Assembly (NCBI GenBank): GCA_028277485.1
Contig: JANQGE010000041.1
Span: 22,346-86,345 of the forward strand
Direction: 5' to 3'
From: Chlorobium sp.
GTDB taxonomy: Bacteria > Bacteroidota > Chlorobiia > Chlorobiales > Chlorobiaceae
Length of the DNA: 64,000 nucleotides
Below the pieces are notes generated by a model. It made no database searches, was not told where the DNA came from, and was given only the letters and a program-made list of their open reading frames with translations. Positions 1 through 7,979 of this stretch are shown in pieces; positions within the stretch are counted from its first letter, which is position 1, and each line of letters opens with the position of its first letter. The position numbers were made by a program, and so were the translations under genes.

Positions 1-36
1 ACGCGGCGTCTTCTCGATGCGTTCAGCCCGTTTGTT

Positions 37-237
37 AATAATCGGAGATCGGGGTCGGGTTGAATCAGTAGGCAGTCTTCAGTTGGCAAAGGGGGGGGAA
101 TCAGTGGGCAGTTGGCAAAAAGGACAAGGAAAAGAAAAGATCGATTACCGATTACCGAATCCCGATTACCGATACCGATAGCGACGGCGAACCCCGATAA
201 GAAGAACGATCGGAAATCGGGACGGGGTGGGTTTTGA
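37..237. repeat. heptamer-repeat block upstream of the secretion operon
   Basis: This gene-free stretch contains CAGTAGG/CAGTTGG-type units, an A/G-rich linker, then CGATTAC CGATTAC CGAATCC CGATTAC units leading into the constant motif gacggcgaacccc and ending in GATCGGAAATCGGG-type sequence. The same order recurs throughout the window. No ORF with protein-like features lies here. Confidence 0.85.
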
Positions 238-287
238 TATTCATGGGAATGATTGTACATTAAAGACCATGATTTTTATAGGTCCTG

Positions 288-318
288 AACTGAGCGTTTC
301 AACAAAAGCTCAATTTGG
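288..318. repeat. short dispersed repeat (tgagcgtttcaacaaaagct)
   Basis: The motif ctgagcgtttcaacaaaagc recurs in inverse orientation near 16147-16175 and 32950-32976. It sits between a possible promoter (TTGTAC near 253, TTTATA near 275) and the first gene, so it would be in the transcribed leader if that promoter is real. Confidence 0.6.
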
Positions 319-357
319 GTGGGTATCATTTAAGTTCAAGTACAGGAGGCGCTTGCA

Positions 358-567
358 ATGGCAGAAGAAAAAAAAGTTCCGGCTTTGAAGTTCAACGATG
401 TTGAGTACAATATTGACGAGTTATCGAAAGATGCCCGGGATCAGTTGAAGAATCTGCAGTTTGTGGAAGCCGAGATCCAGCGTCTGCAGGCGCAGCTTGC
501 TATAGCACAAACAGCGCGAAATGCCTATCAAAAGGCTCTGGTTTCCCTCCTGCCTGAAAAATCCTGA
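358..567 (+). CDS. small DUF6447-like protein ahead of type I secretion genes
   Basis: A 69-residue acidic/neutral protein with no signal peptide or membrane segment. An N-terminal patch (KFNDVEYNIDELS, residues 11-23) is followed by a predicted amphipathic helix (about residues 25-62) rich in Gln, Ala and Leu. This matches my memory of DUF6447 proteins, which end in a TARNAY-type motif (here residues 52-57); the family has no established function. An AGGAGG sequence about ten bases before the ATG supports the start. It lies 90 bp upstream of the first ABC transporter, separated by a hairpin that could reduce readthrough. It could be a small secreted substrate or an accessory factor of the transporter; that is inference from position only. 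Confidence 0.75.
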   Translation: MAEEKKVPALKFNDVEYNIDELSKDARDQLKNLQFVEAEIQRLQAQLAIAQTARNAYQKALVSLLPEKS

Positions 568-584
568 TATCTCTTCTCCCTGAT

Positions 585-625
585 GCCCCGGGCCAGTGTC
601 GTACGGCCCCGGGATTTGTTTTGTT
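585..625 (+). terminator. GC-rich hairpin followed by T-rich tract, probably a partial terminator
   Basis: The arms CCCCGGGCC (586-594) and GGCCCCGGG (605-613) pair with one bulge around a 10-base loop, followed by atttgttttgtt. It lies between the small ORF and the ABC transporter gene. A leaky terminator here would give more transcript for the small protein than for the transporter. Confidence 0.5.
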
Positions 626-657
626 AATGCCTGTTCCCTGCGATGAGCTGACGTCCT

Positions 658-2388
658 ATGGCATCTCCCGTCAAGAATAAATCCCGCCTGAAAGAGGCAT
701 TGTTGCAGCAACTGCCTGATCTGCGTACAGTACTGCTGTTCAGTTTGCTGGTCAATATTCTGGTTCTGGCTCCTACCCTCTACATGCTTGAAGTGTATGA
801 TCGCGTTGTCAACAGCCGCAATCATACGACGCTCTTGATGTTGACGCTGCTGGTGGTGGGGCTGTATGTTCTGCTTGAAGTCTTCGAGTGGGTTCGCAGC
901 CGGTTGATGAACGAGGTGGGCGTTGCCGTTGAACGGAACCTGCGTGAAAGCGTTTTGCATGCGATCTTTACGTCGAGACTGCTCAATGCCCGCGTCAGCG
1001 GTCTTCAGGTGCTGAACGATCTGAAGGTGATTCGCGATACGCTTCCTTCGGGTACTGTGCTGGCCGTGTTTGACGCGCCTCTTGCCCTGCTGATCCTGAT
1101 CCTGCTGTTTGTCATTCACCCGATGATGGGATGGTTTGCGGTGGCGGGCGCGGTTGTGCAGGGCGGGATCGGGCTGCTTAACCAGCGTCGTATGCGCAAG
1201 CCGTTTCTTGCGGCGAGCGGGTACGCCAGTATGGCCCGGAACTATGCTGACGATGCTGTGCGCAACGCGCAGGTGATCGAGGCGATGGGGATGCTGCCGG
1301 GGATTCACGGGAAGTGGCGTGATATCCAGCAGGGGTTTTTACGCGACCAGGCTGTTGCTTCGGATATGGCGGGCAGCAGCTCCGCGGTATCGAAGATGAT
1401 GCAGTCCCTTACCGGTTCCCTGCTGCTGGGTATCGGTGCGCTGCTTGCACTTGACGGGGTGATCGGCGGATCGCTGATAATCGTCGGTTCGATTCTCGGT
1501 GGGCGCGTGCTGACACCGCTTGTTCGTATTGTCGGGGGATGGCGCCAGATCGAGGCCATGCGGGAATCGATGCTTCGGCTTGATGGTCTGATGGCCGAGT
1601 ATCCGCTTCCCGAGGAGGCGATGGAGCTTCCGCCCCCGAAAGGGCAGCTGACGGTCGAGCAGGTCAGTGCTGTGGCGCCGGAAGTGAACCGGATGATTCT
1701 CGGCGGCGTTTCGTTCCAGGTGGCTTCCGGCGGCTCTGTTGCTGTTGTAGGCCCGTCAGGGGCAGGGAAAACAACGCTTGCGAGGCTGCTTGTAGGTATC
1801 TGGCCGCCGGTCCAGGGAAAGGTTCGGCTTGACAGTGTTGATGTGTATTCGTGGAACAAGGATGAATTGGGGTCGCATATCGGGTACCTGCCGCAGGATG
1901 TCGAACTGTTTGAGGGGACGCTTGCTGAAAATATCGGCCGGTTCGGCGAGGTTGACAGGGAAAAGGTTGAAAAGGCGTGCCGCAGCGTAGGGTTGGATGA
2001 TTTTGTCGCCGCACTGCCGCAGGGGTATGATACGCAGGTGGGTGCCGATGGCGCGTTTTTGTCCGGCGGGCAGCGTCAGCGTGTCGGGCTTGCCCGCGCG
2101 ATCTATGGCAGTCCGGCATTTGTCGTGCTCGACGAACCGAATTCAAGTCTCGACGAGGCTGGTGATGCGGCTTTGATGAATGTGCTCGGGATGCTTCGGG
2201 AGCAGGGAACTACGGTGATCGTGATTACCCAGCGCAAGCAGATTCTTTCGGCGCTTGACTATCTGCTTGTGCTGCTGGACGGCAAGGTTCACCGGTTCGG
2301 ACGTCGTGACGAGGTGATGGCTGAACTTCAGCTTCGACCTGCGGTTCCGTCTGCGGGTAACGGCAAGACAACGGGAGGAGAACGTTGA
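658..2388 (+). CDS. type I secretion ABC transporter, subunit 1 (degenerate H-loop)
   Basis: A PrtD-type exporter half: about five to six transmembrane helices in residues 25-300, then a nucleotide-binding domain. Walker A is GPSGAGKTT (from residue 365), the signature is LSGGQRQR, and Walker B is VVLDEPNSSLDE with the catalytic Glu present. The switch histidine position reads VITQRKQ, so Gln525 replaces the usual His. In the next gene the same position (525) is His. The family exports unfolded proteins or RTX-like substrates in one step through both membranes with an HlyD-type adaptor and TolC. The stop overlaps the next start by four bases. No obvious substrate gene is in the window besides the small upstream ORF. 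Confidence 0.92.
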   Translation: MASPVKNKSRLKEALLQQLPDLRTVLLFSLLVNILVLAPTLYMLEVYDRVVNSRNHTTLLMLTLLVVGLYVLLEVFEWVRSRLMNEVGVAVERNLRESVLHAIFTSRLLNARVSGLQVLNDLKVIRDTLPSGTVLAVFDAPLALLILILLFVIHPMMGWFAVAGAVVQGGIGLLNQRRMRKPFLAASGYASMARNYADDAVRNAQVIEAMGMLPGIHGKWRDIQQGFLRDQAVASDMAGSSSAVSKMMQSLTGSLLLGIGALLALDGVIGGSLIIVGSILGGRVLTPLVRIVGGWRQIEAMRESMLRLDGLMAEYPLPEEAMELPPPKGQLTVEQVSAVAPEVNRMILGGVSFQVASGGSVAVVGPSGAGKTTLARLLVGIWPPVQGKVRLDSVDVYSWNKDELGSHIGYLPQDVELFEGTLAENIGRFGEVDREKVEKACRSVGLDDFVAALPQGYDTQVGADGAFLSGGQRQRVGLARAIYGSPAFVVLDEPNSSLDEAGDAALMNVLGMLREQGTTVIVITQRKQILSALDYLLVLLDGKVHRFGRRDEVMAELQLRPAVPSAGNGKTTGGER

Positions 2389-4112
2389 AGCTTGCATCGC
2401 TGGCTGAAAGCCGCCTTGGAAAGGTGTTGTACGAGTTCCGCCGTGAGTTCGTGTGGGTCGGGGTGTTCAGTCTGATTGCCAATGTGCTGATGCTGACGCC
2501 CACTATTTATATGCTTCAGGTGTACGACCGTGTGTTGAAAAGCCAGAACGAGCTGACGCTGGCTGTGGTTACCGTGATTATGATTGCCTTGTTTGCGGTC
2601 ATGGCTGTTGCCGAGCTGCTCCGTTCGCGTCTGCTTGTGAGGGCTGGAGTACGATTGGATGAGTCGCTGAACTCTCTCGTGTTTCATTCGAGTTTCAGAC
2701 AGTTCCTCACACAGGGAAAAAATACGACGGTGACGACGTTTACGGATATGACCAATATCCGTCAGTTTCTTACCGGACAGGGGATCATCGCGTTTTTTGA
2801 TATACCCTGGTCGCCAGTGTATATTCTGGTGAGCTTTCTGCTTCACCCGCTGCTCGGCTCGGTTACGTTCGTGTTTGCGGCTGTTCAGGCTGTGCTTGCG
2901 TGGCGGGGACATGTGACGACGTCGCCCGGAATTGCGGTATCGTCTGACAAGGCTGTGGCTGCGTCGTCCTATATCCAGAGCAAGCTGCGCAATATTGAAG
3001 CGGTTCATGCCATGGGCATGGCTGCGAATCTCCGTCCCCGCTGGGTCGAGCGTCAGGAGGAGGCTGTTGCGTCGGCTGGCGTTTCGCAGGATGAACAGCA
3101 GCGGCAGCAGTCGATTTCCAAGTTTTTCCGTTACTGCATGCAGTCGTTGACGCTCGGCGCCGGCGCATTGCTGGTGCTTGACGGGCAGTTGAGCGTGGGA
3201 GGGATGATCGCCGGCAATGTATTGATGGCGCGTGCACTGGCTCCTCTTGACATGGTGGTGACAACCTGGAAGCAGTTTGTCCAGGCGCGGGAGGGGTATG
3301 ATCGTCTCGAAGGGCTTCTTGACGAGTTTGATGTCCGGGAAGAGGGGCACGCTGCTGACGAGGTGCAGGGGGGTGTCGTGGCGGAAGCGCTGTCGGCTTC
3401 TGCGGCCGGAGGTTCGGTGCAGATTCTGCATGATCTTTCAACCCGGTTTTCTCCGGGGGAGGTTGCAGTGATGGTCGGGCCTTCGGGTTCCGGCAAATCG
3501 ACGTTTGCGCGTTGTTTGCTTGGGATATGGCCGGAGACGTCGGGCAAGGTGCTGGTTGACGGCGTCGATGTCAAAGAGTGGGACCGGCGCGTGCTCGGAC
3601 CGGCGGTGGGGTATTTGCCCCAGGATGTGGAACTGTTTGACGGTTCGCTTGCGGAAAATATCGCCCGGTTTACGGAAGTGGATTCGGAGAAAGTGATCGC
3701 GGCGGCTGCAAAAACCGGTATTCACGAGATGATTCTTCATCTGCCGAAAGGATATGATTCCCGTATCGGTGAAGCCGGGAGCGCTTTGTCGGGAGGTCAG
3801 CGCCAGCGGGTGGCGCTTGCTCGCGCGCTCTATGACGACCCGGCGCTTGTTGTGCTGGACGAGCCGAACGCGAATCTGGACGAGGCGGGCGAAAAGGCGC
3901 TTGCGGAGGTTGTTCGTGATCTTGCCGCGAACAGGAAAACGGTGGTATTGATCACCCACCGGCCGGGTATTCTCGCTGTCGCGGACCGCCTGCTTGTGAT
4001 GAAAGAGGGGCGTCTGGTTGAAGATGGTCCGCGCGACGAGGTGATCGAGCGCCTGAAGGATAGAAACCAGGCTTCCGGTTCGGAGCCGGCACCGCCAAAA
4101 GCATTGAACTGA
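2385..4112 (+). CDS. type I secretion ABC transporter, subunit 2
   Basis: A 575-residue paralogue of the preceding protein with the same architecture: N-terminal membrane domain with motif PTIYMLQVYDRV (typical of PrtD/LapB-like exporters without a C39 peptidase), then Walker A GPSGSGKST (from residue 365), LSGGQRQR, and VVLDEPNANLDE. The H-loop LITHRP keeps His525. Two unequal ABC proteins in a row with a translationally coupled start suggest a heterodimer with one weak and one competent ATP site. The alternative is two homodimers with different substrates. The C-terminal 50 or so residues are loosely conserved. The stop is followed within ten bases by a heptamer-repeat block. Confidence 0.92.
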   Translation: MKLASLAESRLGKVLYEFRREFVWVGVFSLIANVLMLTPTIYMLQVYDRVLKSQNELTLAVVTVIMIALFAVMAVAELLRSRLLVRAGVRLDESLNSLVFHSSFRQFLTQGKNTTVTTFTDMTNIRQFLTGQGIIAFFDIPWSPVYILVSFLLHPLLGSVTFVFAAVQAVLAWRGHVTTSPGIAVSSDKAVAASSYIQSKLRNIEAVHAMGMAANLRPRWVERQEEAVASAGVSQDEQQRQQSISKFFRYCMQSLTLGAGALLVLDGQLSVGGMIAGNVLMARALAPLDMVVTTWKQFVQAREGYDRLEGLLDEFDVREEGHAADEVQGGVVAEALSASAAGGSVQILHDLSTRFSPGEVAVMVGPSGSGKSTFARCLLGIWPETSGKVLVDGVDVKEWDRRVLGPAVGYLPQDVELFDGSLAENIARFTEVDSEKVIAAAAKTGIHEMILHLPKGYDSRIGEAGSALSGGQRQRVALARALYDDPALVVLDEPNANLDEAGEKALAEVVRDLAANRKTVVLITHRPGILAVADRLLVMKEGRLVEDGPRDEVIERLKDRNQASGSEPAPPKALN

Positions 4113-4117
4113 TCAAA

Positions 4118-4441
4118 AGTGACGAGTGACGAGTGACGAGTGACAAGGGGGGAGAAAAGAGAAGATCGATTCCCGATACCGATAGCGACGGCGAACCCCG
4201 AAAGAAACAATCGGGTTTCGGGGTCGAAAAAGCAGCGACGAGTGACAAGGGGGAACCAGTAGGCAGTTTCCAGTAGGCAGTTGGCAAGGGGGAGAAGGAA
4301 GAGAAAAGATCGATTCCCGAGTACCGAATCCCGATTACCGATACCGATACTAACGGCGAGCCCCGAAAGAAAAGCAATCGGGGATCGGAAAATCTACCCT
4401 TGAGTTTTCAATCTTGAACCTTGAATCTGTCACTCGTCACG
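4118..4441. repeat. heptamer-repeat block inside the secretion operon
   Basis: Starts with GTGACGA repeated about four times, then a purine-rich linker, CGATTCCCGATACCGATAG, the constant motif gacggcgaaccccgaaag, TCGGGTTTCGGGGTCG, CAGTAGG units, a second CGATTACCGATACC block and TTGAACC TTGAATC units. It separates the second ABC gene from the adaptor gene by nearly 400 bp, unusual for a type I secretion operon. Confidence 0.85.
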
Positions 4442-4454
4442 AAAAAGGATCAAT

Positions 4455-4494
4455 TTCTCCAGTCCGGGTTTTCGGACTTTCATGAATTATTAGA
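4455..4494. repeat. dispersed motif with inverted repeat ending in catgaattatt
   Basis: The sequence ccagtccgggttttcggac and tcatgaattatt recurs at about 7879-7915 (inverted), 9370-9392, 22066-22105 and 32085-32125. The first part is a short imperfect palindrome (AGTCCGGGTTTTCGGACT). It lies directly ahead of several genes in this window and may contribute spurious upstream start codons. Confidence 0.55.
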
Positions 4495-4509
4495 ACGCAG
4501 GGAAGGAAC

Positions 4510-5694
4510 GTGACTGAATTGCAGAAAAAAGAACAGGATCAAGCTCCTGCCGGGGAGGGGAAGGAACCGGCAGGGAAAAAAACGGCGCCATCCGATACGG
4601 CCCGGATCATCAGGATCGGCATTATCGTCCTGCTCGTCGGGTTTGGCGGTTTTTTGCTATGGGCGGCGTTTGCTCCGCTCGACGAGGGGGTGCCGTGTAC
4701 GGGAACGGTCACTGTGTCGACCAGCAGCAAGGTTGTGCAGCATCTGACAGGAGGTATTGTGCATGCGGTACATGTGCATGAAGGCCGGATGGTGAAAAAA
4801 GGCGATCTTCTGCTTTCGCTTGCCAGCAAGGAGGCAATTGCGCGTTACAAGGAGGTATACCAGCGTTACCTGGGGCTGCGCGCTGCCGAGGCGCGGCTTG
4901 TTGCACTGGCAAACGGGAAAGGAAAACCGAGGTTTCATCCTGACCTGCATGCGTCTCCGGATACGGCATTTGTCCGGGAGATCATGCAGACGCAGCGGGA
5001 GCTGTTTGCGTCGGAGCGGCGACGGCTGACGTTGCTGAAAGACCGGCTGGGAGGACTTCGCGAGCTGGTTGCCGAGGGGTTTGCTCCACGCAGCAAGATG
5101 ATGGAACTGGAGCAGCAGGTTGCGGATATCGAGTCAGAGAGAGCGTCGGAAATGGCGGATGTACAGGTTGCGGTTGACGCGTACGCCAAAAAATCCGCGG
5201 CGTTGCGCGAGGAGCTCGACTTGCGTGAAATCAGGGCTCCTGCAACCGGTCAGGTGATCGGGCTTGGTGTTCAGACGGTCGGGGCGGTGGTCAGGCCGGG
5301 TGAAAAAATCATGGATATTGTCCCGGAAGACGAGCTGCTGCTGATCGATGTGAAGATTCTGCCGCATCTTATTGACAAGGTCGGGACCGGTCAGGCGGCC
5401 GATATCCGTTTTGCATCGTTTGCGAACTCTCCCATGCTGTTTGTTGACGGGGTTGTCGAATCGGTGTCGTTTGATCTGCTGACCGATCCGAATATGAACC
5501 CTGCCATGCCGGGAGCCCAGTACTATCTTGCCAGGGTCGCCATTACCGGGCAGGGCATGAAAACGCTGGGGCGCCGTCAACTGATGCCGGGAATGCCTGT
5601 TCAGGTGGTGATCAAGACCGGCGAGCGTTCCCTCTTGACCTATCTGCTTCACCCGCTTGTAAAACGTGTTTCAGCTTCAATGAAGGAGGAATGA
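4510..5694 (+). CDS. type I secretion membrane-fusion protein (HlyD/PrtE family)
   Basis: A 394-residue periplasmic adaptor: charged cytoplasmic N-terminus (1-32), one transmembrane helix (about 33-55), a split biotinyl-lipoyl domain (GGIVHAVHVHEGRMVKKGDLL and later IRAPATGQVIGLGVQTVGA), an intervening coiled-coil hairpin (about 105-245) and a C-terminal beta-barrel region. It links the inner-membrane ABC pair to the TolC-like channel. The start is GTG with a ggaagga ribosome-binding site; its stop overlaps the next gene's ATG by four bases. Family assignment is firm; substrate is unknown. Confidence 0.93.
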   Translation: MTELQKKEQDQAPAGEGKEPAGKKTAPSDTARIIRIGIIVLLVGFGGFLLWAAFAPLDEGVPCTGTVTVSTSSKVVQHLTGGIVHAVHVHEGRMVKKGDLLLSLASKEAIARYKEVYQRYLGLRAAEARLVALANGKGKPRFHPDLHASPDTAFVREIMQTQRELFASERRRLTLLKDRLGGLRELVAEGFAPRSKMMELEQQVADIESERASEMADVQVAVDAYAKKSAALREELDLREIRAPATGQVIGLGVQTVGAVVRPGEKIMDIVPEDELLLIDVKILPHLIDKVGTGQAADIRFASFANSPMLFVDGVVESVSFDLLTDPNMNPAMPGAQYYLARVAITGQGMKTLGRRQLMPGMPVQVVIKTGERSLLTYLLHPLVKRVSASMKEE

Positions 5695-7100
5695 TCATGG
5701 CGTTTGTTCATCGCAAGACTCTGCTTGCCGCCGCGCTTGTCTGCTGTACGGCCGGGCCTGTTTCCGCAGCGGGGTTTGCTGCAGACGGGGCTGACGTCGA
5801 GGCATCGGCTGCTGACGAGAGGCTTGATTTGCTGGAAGCTTGTGCCGCTGCGCAGGAGTACGACGCAACCATCCGTGCCATGCGGGCGCGGCATGAAGGG
5901 GTTCTGGAAGAGGTGGACAAGGCTGAAGCCGGGTTCATGCCTTCGGTCAATATTGCGGCTGTCAGGGGCAGAAACGCCACCGAAAGTACAAGTCAGGGGG
6001 TGTTCGGACCTGTTGAGCAGGAACGGTTCTATAATTCGATCAATTACAGTATTTCACTGCGTCAGCCAGTTCTGAATTTTACCACGATCGCGGAGTTCCG
6101 TAAGGCCAAGGCGATGGTTGCGCGCAGCGAAAAGGAGCTGGAAGAGGAACGGTCGTCGCTGATTATCAGGGTCGCCGAGATCTATATGAATCTGCTGCTG
6201 AGCCGGGATTTTCTGAGCTATACCGAAGCCCGGATCAGAGCCGCCGTCCAGACGCTTGCGCAGGCACGGCGTTCCCTTGAGCTTGGCTATGGCAGGGTGA
6301 CCGATGTGTCGGAGGCCGAGGCTGAGCTGGATATGGCCCGGGCCGAGGCTCTGCAGGCGTCCAACGATCTGGAGTTCCAGTTCAACGAGCTCAAGCGGTT
6401 GATCGGGTTTATGCCAGCCGGGGTGTATTCGCTGGTTCCGTCGCGGATGGAACTCTCTGTTCCCGGGGCAAGGTCTCTGCAGGAGTGGATGGACAAAGCG
6501 ATTGCATCGGCTCCCATGGTGCAGCGGGCACGTGAAGAGGTGCGAATCGCGCGGAGGGAGAGAGAGAAGAACAAGGCTGCCGGATATCCGGTCATCAATC
6601 TCAATGCTTCCCGAACGTATTCTGAAAGTGATGATAATTACTCGATCGGTAATACCTATGATACCTATTCGCTTAATCTGCAGCTCAGCATGCCGCTGTA
6701 TTCGGGAGGTTATATCTCATCGTCTGTTCGTCAGGCTTCGGCAGGGATTATAGAGGCGGAGGAACGCTTGAAGGAAACGGAACGCAAAATACGTTCCGAG
6801 GTCAGGAAGTATTACAATGCCCTTGTGGATGCGATTGGTAAAATTCATGCTTATGAAAAAGCCGTCGGATCGGCGAAGGTTGCCTATGAAGGAGCCCGGA
6901 AAGCTTATGAACATGATCACGGGACAGTTGTTGAAATCGAGAAGGCGAAAGAACGCGTGTTGCATGCCCGGTATCAGCTTTCCAATATCCGCTATGAGTT
7001 TATCCTGAACCGGCTGGTGCTCAAGCATTTTTCGGGAAGCCTTTCTGCAAAGGATGTTGACGAGGTTAACGGGTGGCTCGGTGTGCCCTTTTCGGAGTGA
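5691..7100 (+). CDS. TolC family outer-membrane channel protein
   Basis: A 469-residue protein with an N-terminal signal peptide (hydrophobic stretch in the first 26 residues ending near VSAAGFA), followed by two tandem outer-membrane efflux domains made of long heptad-rich helices (for example residues 140-230 and 360-440) and beta segments such as SINYSISLRQPVLNF. Typical length for TolC/PrtF channels. An alternative start is the second Met two codons downstream. The 3' end overlaps by 35 bp the 3' end of the convergent methyltransferase gene, whose reading frame has been extended into it by a repeat insertion. Confidence 0.93.
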   Translation: MIMAFVHRKTLLAAALVCCTAGPVSAAGFAADGADVEASAADERLDLLEACAAAQEYDATIRAMRARHEGVLEEVDKAEAGFMPSVNIAAVRGRNATESTSQGVFGPVEQERFYNSINYSISLRQPVLNFTTIAEFRKAKAMVARSEKELEEERSSLIIRVAEIYMNLLLSRDFLSYTEARIRAAVQTLAQARRSLELGYGRVTDVSEAEAELDMARAEALQASNDLEFQFNELKRLIGFMPAGVYSLVPSRMELSVPGARSLQEWMDKAIASAPMVQRAREEVRIARREREKNKAAGYPVINLNASRTYSESDDNYSIGNTYDTYSLNLQLSMPLYSGGYISSSVRQASAGIIEAEERLKETERKIRSEVRKYYNALVDAIGKIHAYEKAVGSAKVAYEGARKAYEHDHGTVVEIEKAKERVLHARYQLSNIRYEFILNRLVLKHFSGSLSAKDVDEVNGWLGVPFSE

Positions 7101-7881
7101 ATGGTTTGTCTCCGTCCGCCTTGCACTTTGCTCGCTCATAACACTTTTTAGAGGTGCCTTTGTTTTCTATAACATAAAATACCTGCGAGTTGATGATTGG
7201 GCCAAAAAACTTTACCGGTGAGAAAATTTTCTTTTTGACGGTCAGTCCTGCCTCATCGAACAGGTCTTCGAGATCCGTATAATAAAAGCCGATATGCGAC
7301 TTTATATAGCTTTCGGCACCCCTGTCGATTTTTATGGAGAAAAGCGATTTTATGACGTTTTTGAAATCAGTTTTTTCGTGCTTTTGACCTGATGCAATTC
7401 TGATAATATTTTTCAGTAATGAGCTGACTCCCTTTTCAATTGGTACAGAAACTATTATCACTCCGTTTTTATCGAGTAGTTTTTTTATGTGTAACAACTC
7501 TTTTTTCTGGTTTTCGGGTGTCAGATGCTCCAGGACTTCAAAGCAGGTGATCTTGTTGAACAGTGTATCTATGGTATCCGGGTTGTTGGTTATCTGAATA
7601 TCTTTATTGTCGGTGAAATTCTCTTTTAGTTCCCTGTTTTCCAGTGGCTCATAACCGACTAAACGACATTTTTTGTTTATGTTGTACAACTCACGCAGAA
7701 TATGGCCGTCACCGGTGCCGTAATCGAGAATTCTGTCACTGTCTTTTGGTGATATTAAATGTAACGACAGCCTGAATCTGAGGTTGTGTGAAAATCTTTT
7801 TATGATCAGCGGGTTCCTGAAAGTTTCATTTGAATACATGGGACTGCTGTAATAAGTTATAGGTGGAAAGTAACAATTCAT
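7066..7881 (-). CDS. class I SAM-dependent methyltransferase with repeat-encoded C-terminus
   Basis: A methyltransferase with the glycine-rich SAM motif DRILDYGTGDGHI (residues 49-61) and the post-I/II motif CFEVLEHL. This type methylates sugars or other small molecules and is common in polysaccharide clusters. The last 30 or so residues (from KGTSKKCYERAKCK) are translated from an inserted GGGCACCTCTA-family repeat (7105-7158) and then from antisense of the TolC gene, so the native C-terminus is probably lost or extended. The first Met (in a dispersed repeat) is used here; a Met 14 codons further in (7839) is a reasonable alternative. Substrate unknown. Confidence 0.8.
   Translation of the reverse strand: MNCYFPPITYYSSPMYSNETFRNPLIIKRFSHNLRFRLSLHLISPKDSDRILDYGTGDGHILRELYNINKKCRLVGYEPLENRELKENFTDNKDIQITNNPDTIDTLFNKITCFEVLEHLTPENQKKELLHIKKLLDKNGVIIVSVPIEKGVSSLLKNIIRIASGQKHEKTDFKNVIKSLFSIKIDRGAESYIKSHIGFYYTDLEDLFDEAGLTVKKKIFSPVKFFGPIINSQVFYVIENKGTSKKCYERAKCKADGDKPFTPKRAHRATR
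7105..7158 (-). mobile_element. half copy of the GGGCACCTCTA repeat, read into a gene
   Basis: On the minus strand this reads ggcacctctaaaaagtg, then gagcgagcaaagtgcaagg and cggacggag, matching the left half of the complete copy at 35605-35721. It is inside the annotated methyltransferase frame. Confidence 0.75.
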
Positions 7882-7979
7882 GAGAGTCCGAAAACCCGGA
7901 TTGCAGAAATATACATTGAGCCGATCATTTTTCGTGACGATCGCCGGTCAGTTTTTCTGTCACTTCCATTGTAAGCTGC

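Noticed and set aside
421..1308. Long minus-strand open frame over the secretion genes
   Set aside because: It is antisense to the DUF6447-like and ABC genes, is rich in His/Gln/Arg as expected of a shadow frame, and has no recognisable motif.
2328..3431. 367-codon minus-strand frame antisense to the second ABC transporter
   Set aside because: Composition (very high His, Arg, Gln) and complete overlap with a well-supported gene show it to be a shadow frame.
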